From Sphingomicrobium marinum (lineage in GTDB: Bacteria; Pseudomonadota; Alphaproteobacteria; Sphingomonadales; Sphingomonadaceae): a stretch of 64,000 bases of DNA. Positions 34,753 through 42,207 of the stretch are shown piece by piece. Location of the stretch: NCBI RefSeq assembly GCF_026157105.1, contig NZ_JANPVQ010000001.1, positions 985,501-1,049,500 of the forward strand, in the 5' to 3' direction. A program made the position numbers and the translations under genes. The notes under the pieces are model-generated. The model was not told the origin of the DNA, ran no database searches, and was given only the letters and a program-made list of their open reading frames with translations. How positions within the stretch are numbered: position 1 is the stretch's first letter; each line of letters opens with the position of its first letter.

Positions 34753-34776
34753 CAGAAATTTCTGTCGTAACAGAAA
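34753..34776. promoter_or_regulatory. Nested palindromes upstream of the GbsR-type gene, candidate operator
   Basis: CAGAAATTTCTG (34753-34764) is a perfect 12-bp palindrome. It overlaps TTTCTGT-CGTA-ACAGAAA (34759-34776), a perfect 7-bp inverted repeat with 4-base spacer. The site lies 18-41 bp before the regulator start and 150 bp before dxs. Position and symmetry suit a MarR-type dimer; binding is inferred. Confidence 0.5.
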
Positions 34777-34929
34777 TAAACGATGCCTTACCCTCGATGT
34801 CAAGCTTTAAGCGCGTCGTAGGTCGCGCCTTCGCATTCGCACTATGCAACCGTCTGGACATTCAGGATTTTTTCGGCTGACACCAAGGAAGGTATTCACG
34901 TTCGCTTTAGGTAGCGTTAGGGAGGCGCA

Positions 34930-36852
34930 ATGAATCAGCGACCCGAAACGCCTTTGCTCGACACTGTCGAGTACCCGTCCGACCTTCGCAAACTGGACAA
35001 GAGCCAGCTTAAGCAGTTCTGCGACGAATTACGCGCGGAGATGATTTCCGCCGTTTCGGTGACAGGCGGTCATCTTGGCGCAGGGCTGGGGGTCGTCGAA
35101 CTCACGGTCGCGATCCACTACGTCTTCAACACCCCCGAAGACCGGCTGATCTGGGACGTCGGCCACCAATGCTATCCGCACAAGATCATCACCGGACGGC
35201 GCGACCGCATTCGTACGATACGGCAGGGCGGCGGCCTCAGCGGCTTCACCAAGCGCGCCGAGAGCGAATATGATCCGTTCGGCGCAGCGCATAGTTCGAC
35301 GTCGATCAGCGCCGGTGTCGGGTTTGCCGTTTCCAACAAGCTGGCAGGCGCCGAAGGGCGCGTGATTTCGGTCATCGGCGACGGCTCGATGAGCGCGGGT
35401 CTCGCCTATGAAGCGATGAACAATGCCGAACAGGCGGGCAATCGCCTGGTCGTGATCCTCAACGATAACGACATGTCGATCGCGCCGCCGGTGGGCGGGT
35501 TGAGCCATTACCTGGCGCGGCTGGTGTCGAGCGAAACCTATCTCAAGACTCGCGATTTCGCTTCCCGACTGTTCAAACGCATCGGCAAGCGCGCGCACAA
35601 GGCGGCCGAGAAGGCCGAGGAATATGCGCGCGGTATGGCGACCGGCGGCACGCTCTTCGAAGAGCTTGGTTTCTATTATGTCGGCCCGGTCGACGGCCAC
35701 GACATCGAGACGCTGGTCGACATCCTCGAAAATGTCCGCGACGCGAAGGAAGGGCCGATCTTGGTCCACGCCCGCACCGTCAAGGGCAAGGGCTATGCGC
35801 CCGCGGAAAACAGCGCCGATAAATATCATGGCGTCGCGAAGTTCGACGTCGTGTCGGGCGAACAGAAGAAGAGCGCGGGCGGACCACCGAGCTATACGAA
35901 AGTCTTTGCCAACGCGCTGATTGCCGAGGCCGAAAAGGACGACAAGATCGTCGGCATCACGGCAGCGATGCCCGGCGGCACCGGGATCGACGCGTTCAGT
36001 GAGGCATTCCCCGACCGCGCTTTCGACGTCGGCATTGCCGAACAGCATGGTGTCTGCTTCGCCGCCGGCCTTGCGGCGCAGGGGCACAAGCCGTTCGTCG
36101 CGATTTATTCGACCTTCCTGCAGCGCGCTTACGATCAGGTCGTGCACGACGTGGCGATCCAGAACCTGCCCGTGCGCTTCGCGATGGACCGCGCCGGGCT
36201 GGTGGGCGCCGACGGTTGCACTCATGCCGGTTCGTTCGACCTCGCCTATCTTTGCACGCTCCCCAATTTTGTGGTGATGGCGGCAGCCGACGAAGCGGAG
36301 CTCACCCACATGGTGCACACCATGGCACAGTATAACGATGGTCCCATTGCGGTGCGTTATCCGCGCGGCGCGGGCACGGGTGTCGACATACCCGCGCAGC
36401 CCGAACTGCTCGAGATCGGCAAGGGACGCATCATCAAGGAAGGCAAGACGGTCGCGATCATGAATTTGGGCGCACGCCTTGAGGAGTGCCGGAAGGCCGC
36501 CGAAAAGCTGGAAGCCAAGGGGCTCAGCGTCACCATCGCCGACATGCGTTTTGCCAAGCCGCTCGATGAACATCTGATCCGCAAACTCCTCTCGACCCAC
36601 GAGGTCGCGGTGACGATCGAGGAAGCCGCGGTTGGCGGGTTCGGCGCGCATGTGCTGACCATGGCGTCCGACAAGGGGCTGACCGATAGCGGTGCCAAGG
36701 TGCGCACCATGCGCTTGCCCGATGTATTCCAGGACCAGGACACGCCCGACAAGCAATATGAGGAAGCAGGCCTTACCGCCGACGACATTGTCGAAACCGT
36801 GCTTGGCGCGATGCGCCACAACGACCTTGGCGTGGAAGGCGCGCGGGCCTGA
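34930..36852 (+). CDS. dxs: 1-deoxy-D-xylulose-5-phosphate synthase
   Basis: 640 residues, the family length. The N-terminal thiamine-diphosphate part shows [13 protein letters not shown] and [10 protein letters not shown]. The cofactor-binding motif is G-D-G-S-M-S-A-G. The pyrimidine domain carries the catalytic Glu in V-G-I-A-E-Q-H-G-V. It condenses pyruvate and glyceraldehyde-3-phosphate, the first step of the MEP isoprenoid (and thiamine/pyridoxal) pathways. GGGAGG lies before the ATG. The stop TGA overlaps the CTG start proposed for the lipid kinase gene. Confidence 0.98.
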   Translation: MNQRPETPLLDTVEYPSDLRKLDKSQLKQFCDELRAEMISAVSVTGGHLGAGLGVVELTVAIHYVFNTPEDRLIWDVGHQCYPHKIITGRRDRIRTIRQGGGLSGFTKRAESEYDPFGAAHSSTSISAGVGFAVSNKLAGAEGRVISVIGDGSMSAGLAYEAMNNAEQAGNRLVVILNDNDMSIAPPVGGLSHYLARLVSSETYLKTRDFASRLFKRIGKRAHKAAEKAEEYARGMATGGTLFEELGFYYVGPVDGHDIETLVDILENVRDAKEGPILVHARTVKGKGYAPAENSADKYHGVAKFDVVSGEQKKSAGGPPSYTKVFANALIAEAEKDDKIVGITAAMPGGTGIDAFSEAFPDRAFDVGIAEQHGVCFAAGLAAQGHKPFVAIYSTFLQRAYDQVVHDVAIQNLPVRFAMDRAGLVGADGCTHAGSFDLAYLCTLPNFVVMAAADEAELTHMVHTMAQYNDGPIAVRYPRGAGTGVDIPAQPELLEIGKGRIIKEGKTVAIMNLGARLEECRKAAEKLEAKGLSVTIADMRFAKPLDEHLIRKLLSTHEVAVTIEEAAVGGFGAHVLTMASDKGLTDSGAKVRTMRLPDVFQDQDTPDKQYEEAGLTADDIVETVLGAMRHNDLGVEGARA

Positions 36853-37229
36853 GCGAACGCTTCACCATCGCTGGACGCCTCAAGGCCTTTGGCTTCGCGC
36901 TGAAAGGGCTCGCCGCGCTCTGGCAGGGTGAACCGACGACGCGTTTTCATGCCGTCGGGAGCATCGCGGCGATCGCTGCCGGTTGGTGGCTCGGGCTCGA
37001 ACGCTGGGAATGGGCCTTCGTCGTCACGATGATCGGGCTCGTCTGGTTCGCCGAAGCCGTCAACACGTCGCTCGAGCGGCTCGCCGATGCGGTCACGCTG
37101 GAACATCATCCGCTCATCGGTCTATCGAAGGATGTCGCCTCCGCTGCGGTGCTGATCATCAGCATCACGGCACTATTGACGGGGCTGATCGTTTTCGGAC
37201 CGTATCTTTGGACAATTTCCGGAAACTGA
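36849..37229 (+). CDS. Diacylglycerol/undecaprenol kinase family membrane protein with non-canonical CTG start
   Basis: 126 residues if read from CTG 36849, which overlaps the dxs stop as CTGA. No ATG, GTG or TTG lies in this frame before 37029, and a start there would remove the first two helices. The reading [12 protein letters not shown], then [14 protein letters not shown] and [16 protein letters not shown] matches the DgkA family. This includes its Glu-Asn-Glu catalytic set and three membrane helices. It phosphorylates diacylglycerol or undecaprenol. It sits 4 bp before the next gene. The family call is sound; the start codon is inferred. Confidence 0.75.
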   Translation: MSERFTIAGRLKAFGFALKGLAALWQGEPTTRFHAVGSIAAIAAGWWLGLERWEWAFVVTMIGLVWFAEAVNTSLERLADAVTLEHHPLIGLSKDVASAAVLIISITALLTGLIVFGPYLWTISGN

Positions 37230-37233
37230 GCAT

Positions 37234-38349
37234 TTGGACAGCGAAAGCCCGCAACTGACAGGATGGCGCCGCTGGCTGCAGCGGGTCATTGCGGTGCTCG
37301 CGATCGTCCTGGCCATCGCCGCCGTGCTGCCCTTCTGGCAGGTCGATCATTGGTGGGTGCGCGTCCTCGATTTCCCTCGGCTACAGCTCGGGCTTGCCGG
37401 TCTGGTGCTGCTCTTGCTGCTGGCGCTGCTTGCGGCCCGCTATCGGGGGCGGCGGTTCCTGCTAATTGGTAGCACGCTGGCGGCTGCCAGCCTGTTCCAG
37501 CTCAGCCATGTCCTGCCCTACTTCGCCCCCATGCCCAAAAGCGTGCGGGACATGGGCGCGCGCTGCGACGGCCAGACGGTGACCCTTCTCGGCCTCAACG
37601 TGCTGATGGACAATCGCGATTATGCGCGATCGCTGGCGCTAATCGAAGCCGTGGACGCCGATATCGTGCTGCTGACCGAGATGGATGCCGCATGGGAAGG
37701 AGCAATGGCACCGCTAGACGGCCGCTATCCGCACCGTCTGGGCCGCGCGCTCCCCAACAGATATGGAATGCATCTCTATTCCAAGCTGCCGTTCGAGGGG
37801 CAATTGCTGGCACGGCTCCAGCCCAATATCCCCTCGATCCGGGCGCAAATGCGACTGGCGAACGGCGAGACGTTTGCATTGCACGGGGTGCATCCCGAGC
37901 CACCGCACCCGGGCGAAGATAGCGGCGAGCGGGATGCCGAGCTGGTGCTGGTCGGGCGCGAGGTGCGCGAAGATGGCGGCGCAGCAATCGTATTCGGCGA
38001 CCTCAACGATGTCGCCTGGTCGGAAACCAGCCAATTGTTCCTCGAGGTCAGCGGCATGAGCGATCCACGCGAAGGTCGGCGGCTGATGCCGACCTTTCAT
38101 GCCGATTACCCCTTCATGCGCTGGCCGCTCGATCACCTGTTCGCGAGCGAGCATTGGGCGCTCGCCAGCATGGAGCGGCTCGACGACGTCGGGTCGGACC
38201 ATTTCCCGGTCCATTTCACCCTTTGCCTCCGGCACGATCCCGAGCGCCGGCTGGTAACGCCGCAAGCCGACGCGGATACCGAAGCCAAGGCGAATGAACA
38301 GCTTGGCGAAGGACTCGAAGAAGCGCGCTCGGGCGATGGCGAAAACTAG
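37234..38349 (+). CDS. Membrane-anchored endonuclease/exonuclease/phosphatase-family protein
   Basis: 371 residues from TTG 37234. Three hydrophobic helices occupy residues 14-95. The EEP catalytic domain then shows L-L-G-L-N-V-L, metal-binding Glu in L-L-T-E-M-D, H-G-V-H-P, V-F-G-D-L-N-D, L-D-H-L-F and G-S-D-H-F-P-V. The architecture matches secreted or periplasm-facing EEP proteins whose substrates may be phospholipid head groups or nucleic acid. The acidic C-terminal tail is low complexity. Its stop lies inside the tlyA reading frame (14-bp overlap). Confidence 0.85.
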   Translation: MDSESPQLTGWRRWLQRVIAVLAIVLAIAAVLPFWQVDHWWVRVLDFPRLQLGLAGLVLLLLLALLAARYRGRRFLLIGSTLAAASLFQLSHVLPYFAPMPKSVRDMGARCDGQTVTLLGLNVLMDNRDYARSLALIEAVDADIVLLTEMDAAWEGAMAPLDGRYPHRLGRALPNRYGMHLYSKLPFEGQLLARLQPNIPSIRAQMRLANGETFALHGVHPEPPHPGEDSGERDAELVLVGREVREDGGAAIVFGDLNDVAWSETSQLFLEVSGMSDPREGRRLMPTFHADYPFMRWPLDHLFASEHWALASMERLDDVGSDHFPVHFTLCLRHDPERRLVTPQADADTEAKANEQLGEGLEEARSGDGEN

Positions 38350-39070
38350 GGCTGACCAACTTCTCGTCGACCGCGGGCTGGTGGAGAGCCGGTCCAAGGG
38401 GCAAGCGCTGATCCTTGCCGGCAAGGTTTTCTCGGGCGAGCGGAAGGTCCTCAAGGCCGGTGAGCAGCTTGCCGCGGATGCGCCGCTCGAAGTACGCGGG
38501 CCCGATCATCCCTGGGTCAGCAGGGGCGGGATCAAGCTCGATCACGGACTAACGGAATTCGGTTTCGACGTCGCGGGCAAGGTGGGGCTCGATGTCGGAT
38601 CGTCTACCGGCGGATTTACCGACGTGCTGCTCACGCGCGGTGCACGCATGGTCTTCGCTATCGATGTCGGAACCAATCAGCTGGCCTGGAAACTGCGCGA
38701 TGACGATCGCGTGATCGTCCACGAAAAGACCAATGCGCGGACTCTCACCACCAAGACCGTTACCGAGGCGCCGCAGATCGTCGTGTGCGACGCGAGCTTC
38801 ATTGCTTTGCACAAAGTGCTCGACGCGGCGCTCGATCTGGCAGCGCCCGGTGCCGAGCTGGTCGCGCTGGTCAAACCGCAATTCGAGGCAGGGCGCGAAG
38901 AAGTCGGCAAAGGGGGCGTGGTGCGCGACCCTGCGGTGCACGAACGTGTTTGCCGCGAAGCAACCGACTGGGTCACGTCCAAAGGCTGGACAGTGCTTGG
39001 CGTGGAACGAAGCCCAATCACTGGGCCTGAAGGCAACGTGGAATTCTTGCTTGGAGCACGAAAGGAATAG
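38336..39070 (+). CDS. tlyA: TlyA-family rRNA 2'-O-methyltransferase
   Basis: 244 residues from ATG 38336. An S4 RNA-binding domain (A-D-Q-L-L-V-D-R-G-L-V-E-S-R-S-K-G-Q-A) is joined to an FtsJ-like SAM domain (L-D-V-G-S-S-T-G-G-F-T-D and L-V-K-P-Q-F-E). TlyA methylates 16S C1409 and 23S C1920 in mycobacteria, and the gene is often mislabelled hemolysin. Overlaps the upstream EEP gene by 14 bp and precedes tspO by 2 bp, so it lies within one long transcription unit starting at dxs. Confidence 0.93.
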   Translation: MAKTRADQLLVDRGLVESRSKGQALILAGKVFSGERKVLKAGEQLAADAPLEVRGPDHPWVSRGGIKLDHGLTEFGFDVAGKVGLDVGSSTGGFTDVLLTRGARMVFAIDVGTNQLAWKLRDDDRVIVHEKTNARTLTTKTVTEAPQIVVCDASFIALHKVLDAALDLAAPGAELVALVKPQFEAGREEVGKGGVVRDPAVHERVCREATDWVTSKGWTVLGVERSPITGPEGNVEFLLGARKE

Positions 39071-39072
39071 GC

Positions 39073-39582
39073 ATGACAGTCACACGCGATGATCGCGGCA
39101 TCTGGAAGAAGGCGCTCTGGCTGGTGCCGTTGATCGTGATTGGCGGGAGCCTTTCGGGCATCGGCTTCGGACCGGACGAGTGGTATCAGCAGCTTCAGAA
39201 GCCTTCCTTCCAACCGCCTTCCTACCTGTTCGGCATCGTCTGGCCCGCGCTCTACACGATGATGGCATTGGCGCTGGCAACGGTGCTCAACGAGCCAGAA
39301 ACTCCGGAACGGCGAACCGCGATCATCCTGTTTATTGTGCAACTGATGCTGAATTTCGCGTGGTCGTACGTCTTTTTCGGCGCCCGCGCGATCGAGTTTG
39401 CGAGCTGGCATCTGGCGGCGATCCTGCTGGTGGCAGCGCTGACGGCGGGCAAATTCTATCGCATCCGCCCCCTAGCGGGCTGGCTGATGGTACCTTATCT
39501 TGCATGGCTGACATTTGCGTTCGTCCTCAATCGGACGATCGTCGCATTGAACCCGGGGGCGGGTGCACCGCTCTTCGGCTAG
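39073..39582 (+). CDS. tspO: TspO/MBR family tryptophan-rich sensory protein
   Basis: 169 residues with five hydrophobic helices. The porphyrin-binding loop W-Y-Q-Q-L-Q-K-P-S-F-Q-P-P and the P-A-L-Y-T-M-M-A helix are typical; later L-N-F-A-W-S-Y-V-F-F-G carries conserved tryptophan and phenylalanine. TspO binds porphyrins and tetrapyrroles and, in Rhodobacter, modulates photosynthesis genes. It lies 2 bp after tlyA and 13 bp before the next gene. The native ligand here is unknown. Confidence 0.93.
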   Translation: MTVTRDDRGIWKKALWLVPLIVIGGSLSGIGFGPDEWYQQLQKPSFQPPSYLFGIVWPALYTMMALALATVLNEPETPERRTAIILFIVQLMLNFAWSYVFFGARAIEFASWHLAAILLVAALTAGKFYRIRPLAGWLMVPYLAWLTFAFVLNRTIVALNPGAGAPLFG

Positions 39583-39595
39583 GAGGAAAACAGTT

Positions 39596-39874
39596 ATGCA
39601 GAGCCAGAACCGCGTGCTCGACGATATCGTCAAGATGGTCAACGGCGCCGCCGGCACCTTTGCGGGCATGGGCCGTGAGGCCGAAGCGAACATGCGCGAA
39701 AAAGTGCGTGAATGGGTCGGCGGCATGGACTTCGTAAGCCGCGAGGAATTCGAGGCGGTCAAGGAAATGGCGATCAAGGCGCGCGAGGAGAATGAAGAGC
39801 TCAAGGCGCGTCTCGAAGCGATGGCGGCAACCAGAAAACCAGCCGCGAAGAAAGGCACAGCCAGGAAGTCGTGA
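39596..39874 (+). CDS. BMFP/UbiK-type accessory factor
   Basis: 92 residues from ATG 39596 with AGGAGG upstream. It is almost wholly helical: R-V-L-D-D-I-V-K-M-V-N-G-A-A-G, then an extended coiled coil with R-E-E-F-E-A-V-K-E-M-A and a lysine-rich tail. This matches BMFP proteins (Pfam DUF526, including UbiK, which helps the ubiquinone biosynthesis complex bind lipids). UbiK function in this organism is inferred from the family. GTGA overlap with the ybjN-like gene. Confidence 0.8.
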   Translation: MQSQNRVLDDIVKMVNGAAGTFAGMGREAEANMREKVREWVGGMDFVSREEFEAVKEMAIKAREENEELKARLEAMAATRKPAAKKGTARKS

Positions 39875-40374
39875 CCGAGGAATTCGACGCGGCGGGAAGC
39901 GAAGAGGGTCCTGCCGTTGACATGTACGAAGCCTATTTCGAAGCGCGCGGCTGGGCCTTCGAACGCCTCAACGACGGCGAAGTCGTCGGCTCGGCGCAAG
40001 GAAGCTGGGCGCAATATGAAATGCGCGCCGTCTATCGTCCCGAAGATGGCGTCATCCAGTTCCTCGCCTTCCCCGATATCAAAGTGACCGAAGAAAAGCG
40101 AAGCGCGGTGCATGAAGCGCTCGGGCTGATCAACGAGCAGCTCTGGCTTGGTCATTTCGAATTCTGGAGCCAGGCGGGGATTATCGTCTTCCGGCAGGCA
40201 AGCCTGGTCGACCAGAGCGGAACCATTACGCTGGCCGAAGCCGAGACCACCAGCGAAGCGGCGCTCGAAGAATGCGAGCGTTTTTACCCGGTCTTCCAGT
40301 TCGTGCTGTGGGGCGGGAAGAGCCCCAGCGAAGCCATCGCCGCAGCGCTGATCGACACGCAGGGCGAGGCCTGA
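39871..40374 (+). CDS. YbjN-domain protein
   Basis: 167 residues from GTG 39871. The fold resembles type III secretion chaperone-like YbjN proteins: an acidic leader, then M-Y-E-A-Y-F-E-A-R-G-W and a central L-I-N-E-Q-L-W-L-G-H-F-E-F-W. YbjN is implicated in motility and stress responses in E. coli; no biochemical role is known. It overlaps the preceding gene by GTGA and proC by one base (TGATG), placing it firmly in the operon. Confidence 0.8.
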   Translation: MTEEFDAAGSEEGPAVDMYEAYFEARGWAFERLNDGEVVGSAQGSWAQYEMRAVYRPEDGVIQFLAFPDIKVTEEKRSAVHEALGLINEQLWLGHFEFWSQAGIIVFRQASLVDQSGTITLAEAETTSEAALEECERFYPVFQFVLWGGKSPSEAIAAALIDTQGEA

Positions 40375-41171
40375 TGCTGCCAGAGACAAGTTGGTTCGTG
40401 GGCTGCGGCAACATGGGCGGCGCAATGGTCGAAGGCTGGCGCAAGGCCGGCGTCGACCTGTCCGGCATGACTGCGGTTAGCCCCTCCGGGCGCGATATCC
40501 CGGGGCTCAGGGTGGTGACCTCCATTCCGGACGGTGAACCCAAGTGGTGCTTCCTCGGCTTCAAGCCGCAGATGATCGACGCGGTCGTGCCCGATCTCGA
40601 GCCGCATGTCGGCAGCGATACCGTGCTGTTGTCCATTCTTGCAGGCGTGGAACTGGACAGCCTGCGCGCGAAGTTTCCGCGCACCAAGGCAGTGGTGCGA
40701 TTGATGCCCAACCTGCCGGTCAGCGAGGGCGAAGGGGTGACGGCGTTGCTTAGCGATGACGCCGATGCCGCGACGCGCGGCGCGATCCAGGCACTGCACG
40801 AAAAGCTTGGGTTCGCGCCATGGTGCAAGAGCGATGACGAATTGGTGCTGATGAGCGCGATCGCGGGATCCGGTCCGGCTTATGTGGCGCGTTTTGTCGA
40901 TGCATTCGCGGTGGTCGGCCGCGAATTGGGTCTCGATAAAGACGTGGCGGACAAGCTGGCCTTGGAAACGGTCGCGGGCACCGGCCTCATGGCGCGAAAG
41001 TCGGGGGGGGGCATGCGCGATCTTGCGAAGCGTGTCGCCAGTCCCGGGGGCACAACGGAGGCCGGCCTTAAGGTGCTCGATGCTGATGACGGGATCGTCG
41101 CGATGGTGCGCGAGGTCGTGGCGGCCGCGCGGCGGCGCTCCGATGAAATGGCGGCCGCCGCGCGCGATTGA
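40374..41171 (+). CDS. proC: Pyrroline-5-carboxylate reductase
   Basis: 265 residues from ATG 40374. The NAD(P) motif is G-C-G-N-M-G-G-A-M, then L-M-P-N-L-P and A-I-A-G-S-G-P-A-Y. The C-terminal dimer signature R-V-A-S-P-G-G-T-T-E-A-G is intact. It reduces pyrroline-5-carboxylate to proline. A run of eight G near 41007-41014 lies within the gene and might be prone to slippage. Last gene of the dxs-to-proC run; 69 bp follow before ilvE. Confidence 0.96.
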   Translation: MLPETSWFVGCGNMGGAMVEGWRKAGVDLSGMTAVSPSGRDIPGLRVVTSIPDGEPKWCFLGFKPQMIDAVVPDLEPHVGSDTVLLSILAGVELDSLRAKFPRTKAVVRLMPNLPVSEGEGVTALLSDDADAATRGAIQALHEKLGFAPWCKSDDELVLMSAIAGSGPAYVARFVDAFAVVGRELGLDKDVADKLALETVAGTGLMARKSGGGMRDLAKRVASPGGTTEAGLKVLDADDGIVAMVREVVAAARRRSDEMAAAARD

Positions 41172-41240
41172 CCGCGCCCGCGCGCTGGCCTAGGCCACGC
41201 CCAAATCAAAAATGAAGAAAAACGCTTTGGAGAGTGTGTC

Positions 41241-42122
41241 TTGCAGCCTTTCGATGATCGCGATGGTCTTATCTGGTTTGACGGGGAGTTGATCCCGTGG
41301 CGCGATGCCAATGTCCACATGCTCACCCATGCAATGCATTACGCGTCGAGCGTATTCGAAGGGCAGCGTGCCTATAACGGCGAAATCTTCCGGCTGACCG
41401 ATCATTCGAAGCGGCTCAAAAGGTCAGCGGAAATCCTCGACATGGAAATCCCTTATACGGTCGAGGAGATCGACCAGGCCTGCCGCGATGTCCTCAAAGC
41501 CAACGACTTGACCGATGCCTACATGCGTCCGCTGGCATGGCGTGGTTCGGAGCAGATGGGCGTTTCGGCCCAGAACGCCAAGATTCACCTCGCTATCGCG
41601 GCGTGGGAATGGGGCAAGTATTTCGACGAGGAAAAGGCCGAAAAAGGGATTCGCCTCGACATCGCGCCCTATCGTCGTCCCGCGCCGCATACAGCGCCGG
41701 TGCACTCGAAAGCCGCAGGGCTGTACATGATCTGCACCATCTCGCGGCACCAGGCGCAGGCCAAGGGCTATGACGATGCGTTGATGTTCGATTGGGAAGG
41801 GCGCGTCGCCGAAGCGACCGGTGCCAACGCCTTTTTCGTCAGGGACGGAAAGCTCTACACGCCCATCGCGGACGTCTTCCTCAACGGCATTACGCGCCAG
41901 ACGGTGATCGAATTGGCCAAGAAGCGCGGCATCGAAGTGATCGAGAAGCGTATCTGGCCAGAAGAATTGGATGATTTCGAGGAGTTCTTCCTCACCGGCA
42001 GCGCCGCCGAGGTGACGTTCGTAGCCGAGGCGGGTCCATGGCGTTTCACTCCGGGCGATATCTCGCGCCGGATGCGCCAGGATTATGACGATCTCGTCAA
42101 CCAACGTACGGTAAACTGTTGA
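41241..42122 (+). CDS. ilvE: Branched-chain amino acid aminotransferase
   Basis: 293 residues from TTG 41241. The class IV PLP fold shows H-Y-A-S-S-V-F-E-G-Q-R-A near residue 35, the catalytic Lys in V-H-S-K-A-A-G-L-Y, and E-A-T-G-A-N-A-F-F-V. It transfers the amino group to keto acids of Leu, Ile and Val. A 9-bp inverted repeat spans its stop codon. No other ilv gene is nearby. Confidence 0.95.
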   Translation: MQPFDDRDGLIWFDGELIPWRDANVHMLTHAMHYASSVFEGQRAYNGEIFRLTDHSKRLKRSAEILDMEIPYTVEEIDQACRDVLKANDLTDAYMRPLAWRGSEQMGVSAQNAKIHLAIAAWEWGKYFDEEKAEKGIRLDIAPYRRPAPHTAPVHSKAAGLYMICTISRHQAQAKGYDDALMFDWEGRVAEATGANAFFVRDGKLYTPIADVFLNGITRQTVIELAKKRGIEVIEKRIWPEELDDFEEFFLTGSAAEVTFVAEAGPWRFTPGDISRRMRQDYDDLVNQRTVNC

Positions 42123-42131
42123 TTTACCGTA
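42107..42131. repeat. Inverted repeat spanning the ilvE stop codon
   Basis: TACGGTAAA (42107-42115) and TTTACCGTA (42123-42131) form a perfect 9-bp stem with a 7-base loop containing the stop. No T-run follows, so it is a weak terminator. An operator for the GGDEF-EAL gene 76 bp downstream, or a stabilising 3' hairpin, are alternatives. Confidence 0.45.
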
Positions 42132-42207
42132 ACGGTTTGGTCTTTGCGATGAATCTGGTGTAAGCGCTTCGCGTGGACCGTCGGAACCGATCCGGCGGAA
42201 GAGGCGA

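Noticed and set aside
35029-36819. 596-codon minus-strand open frame opposite dxs
   Set aside because: Its composition (R, H, D rich) is that of an antisense frame; dxs is unambiguous.
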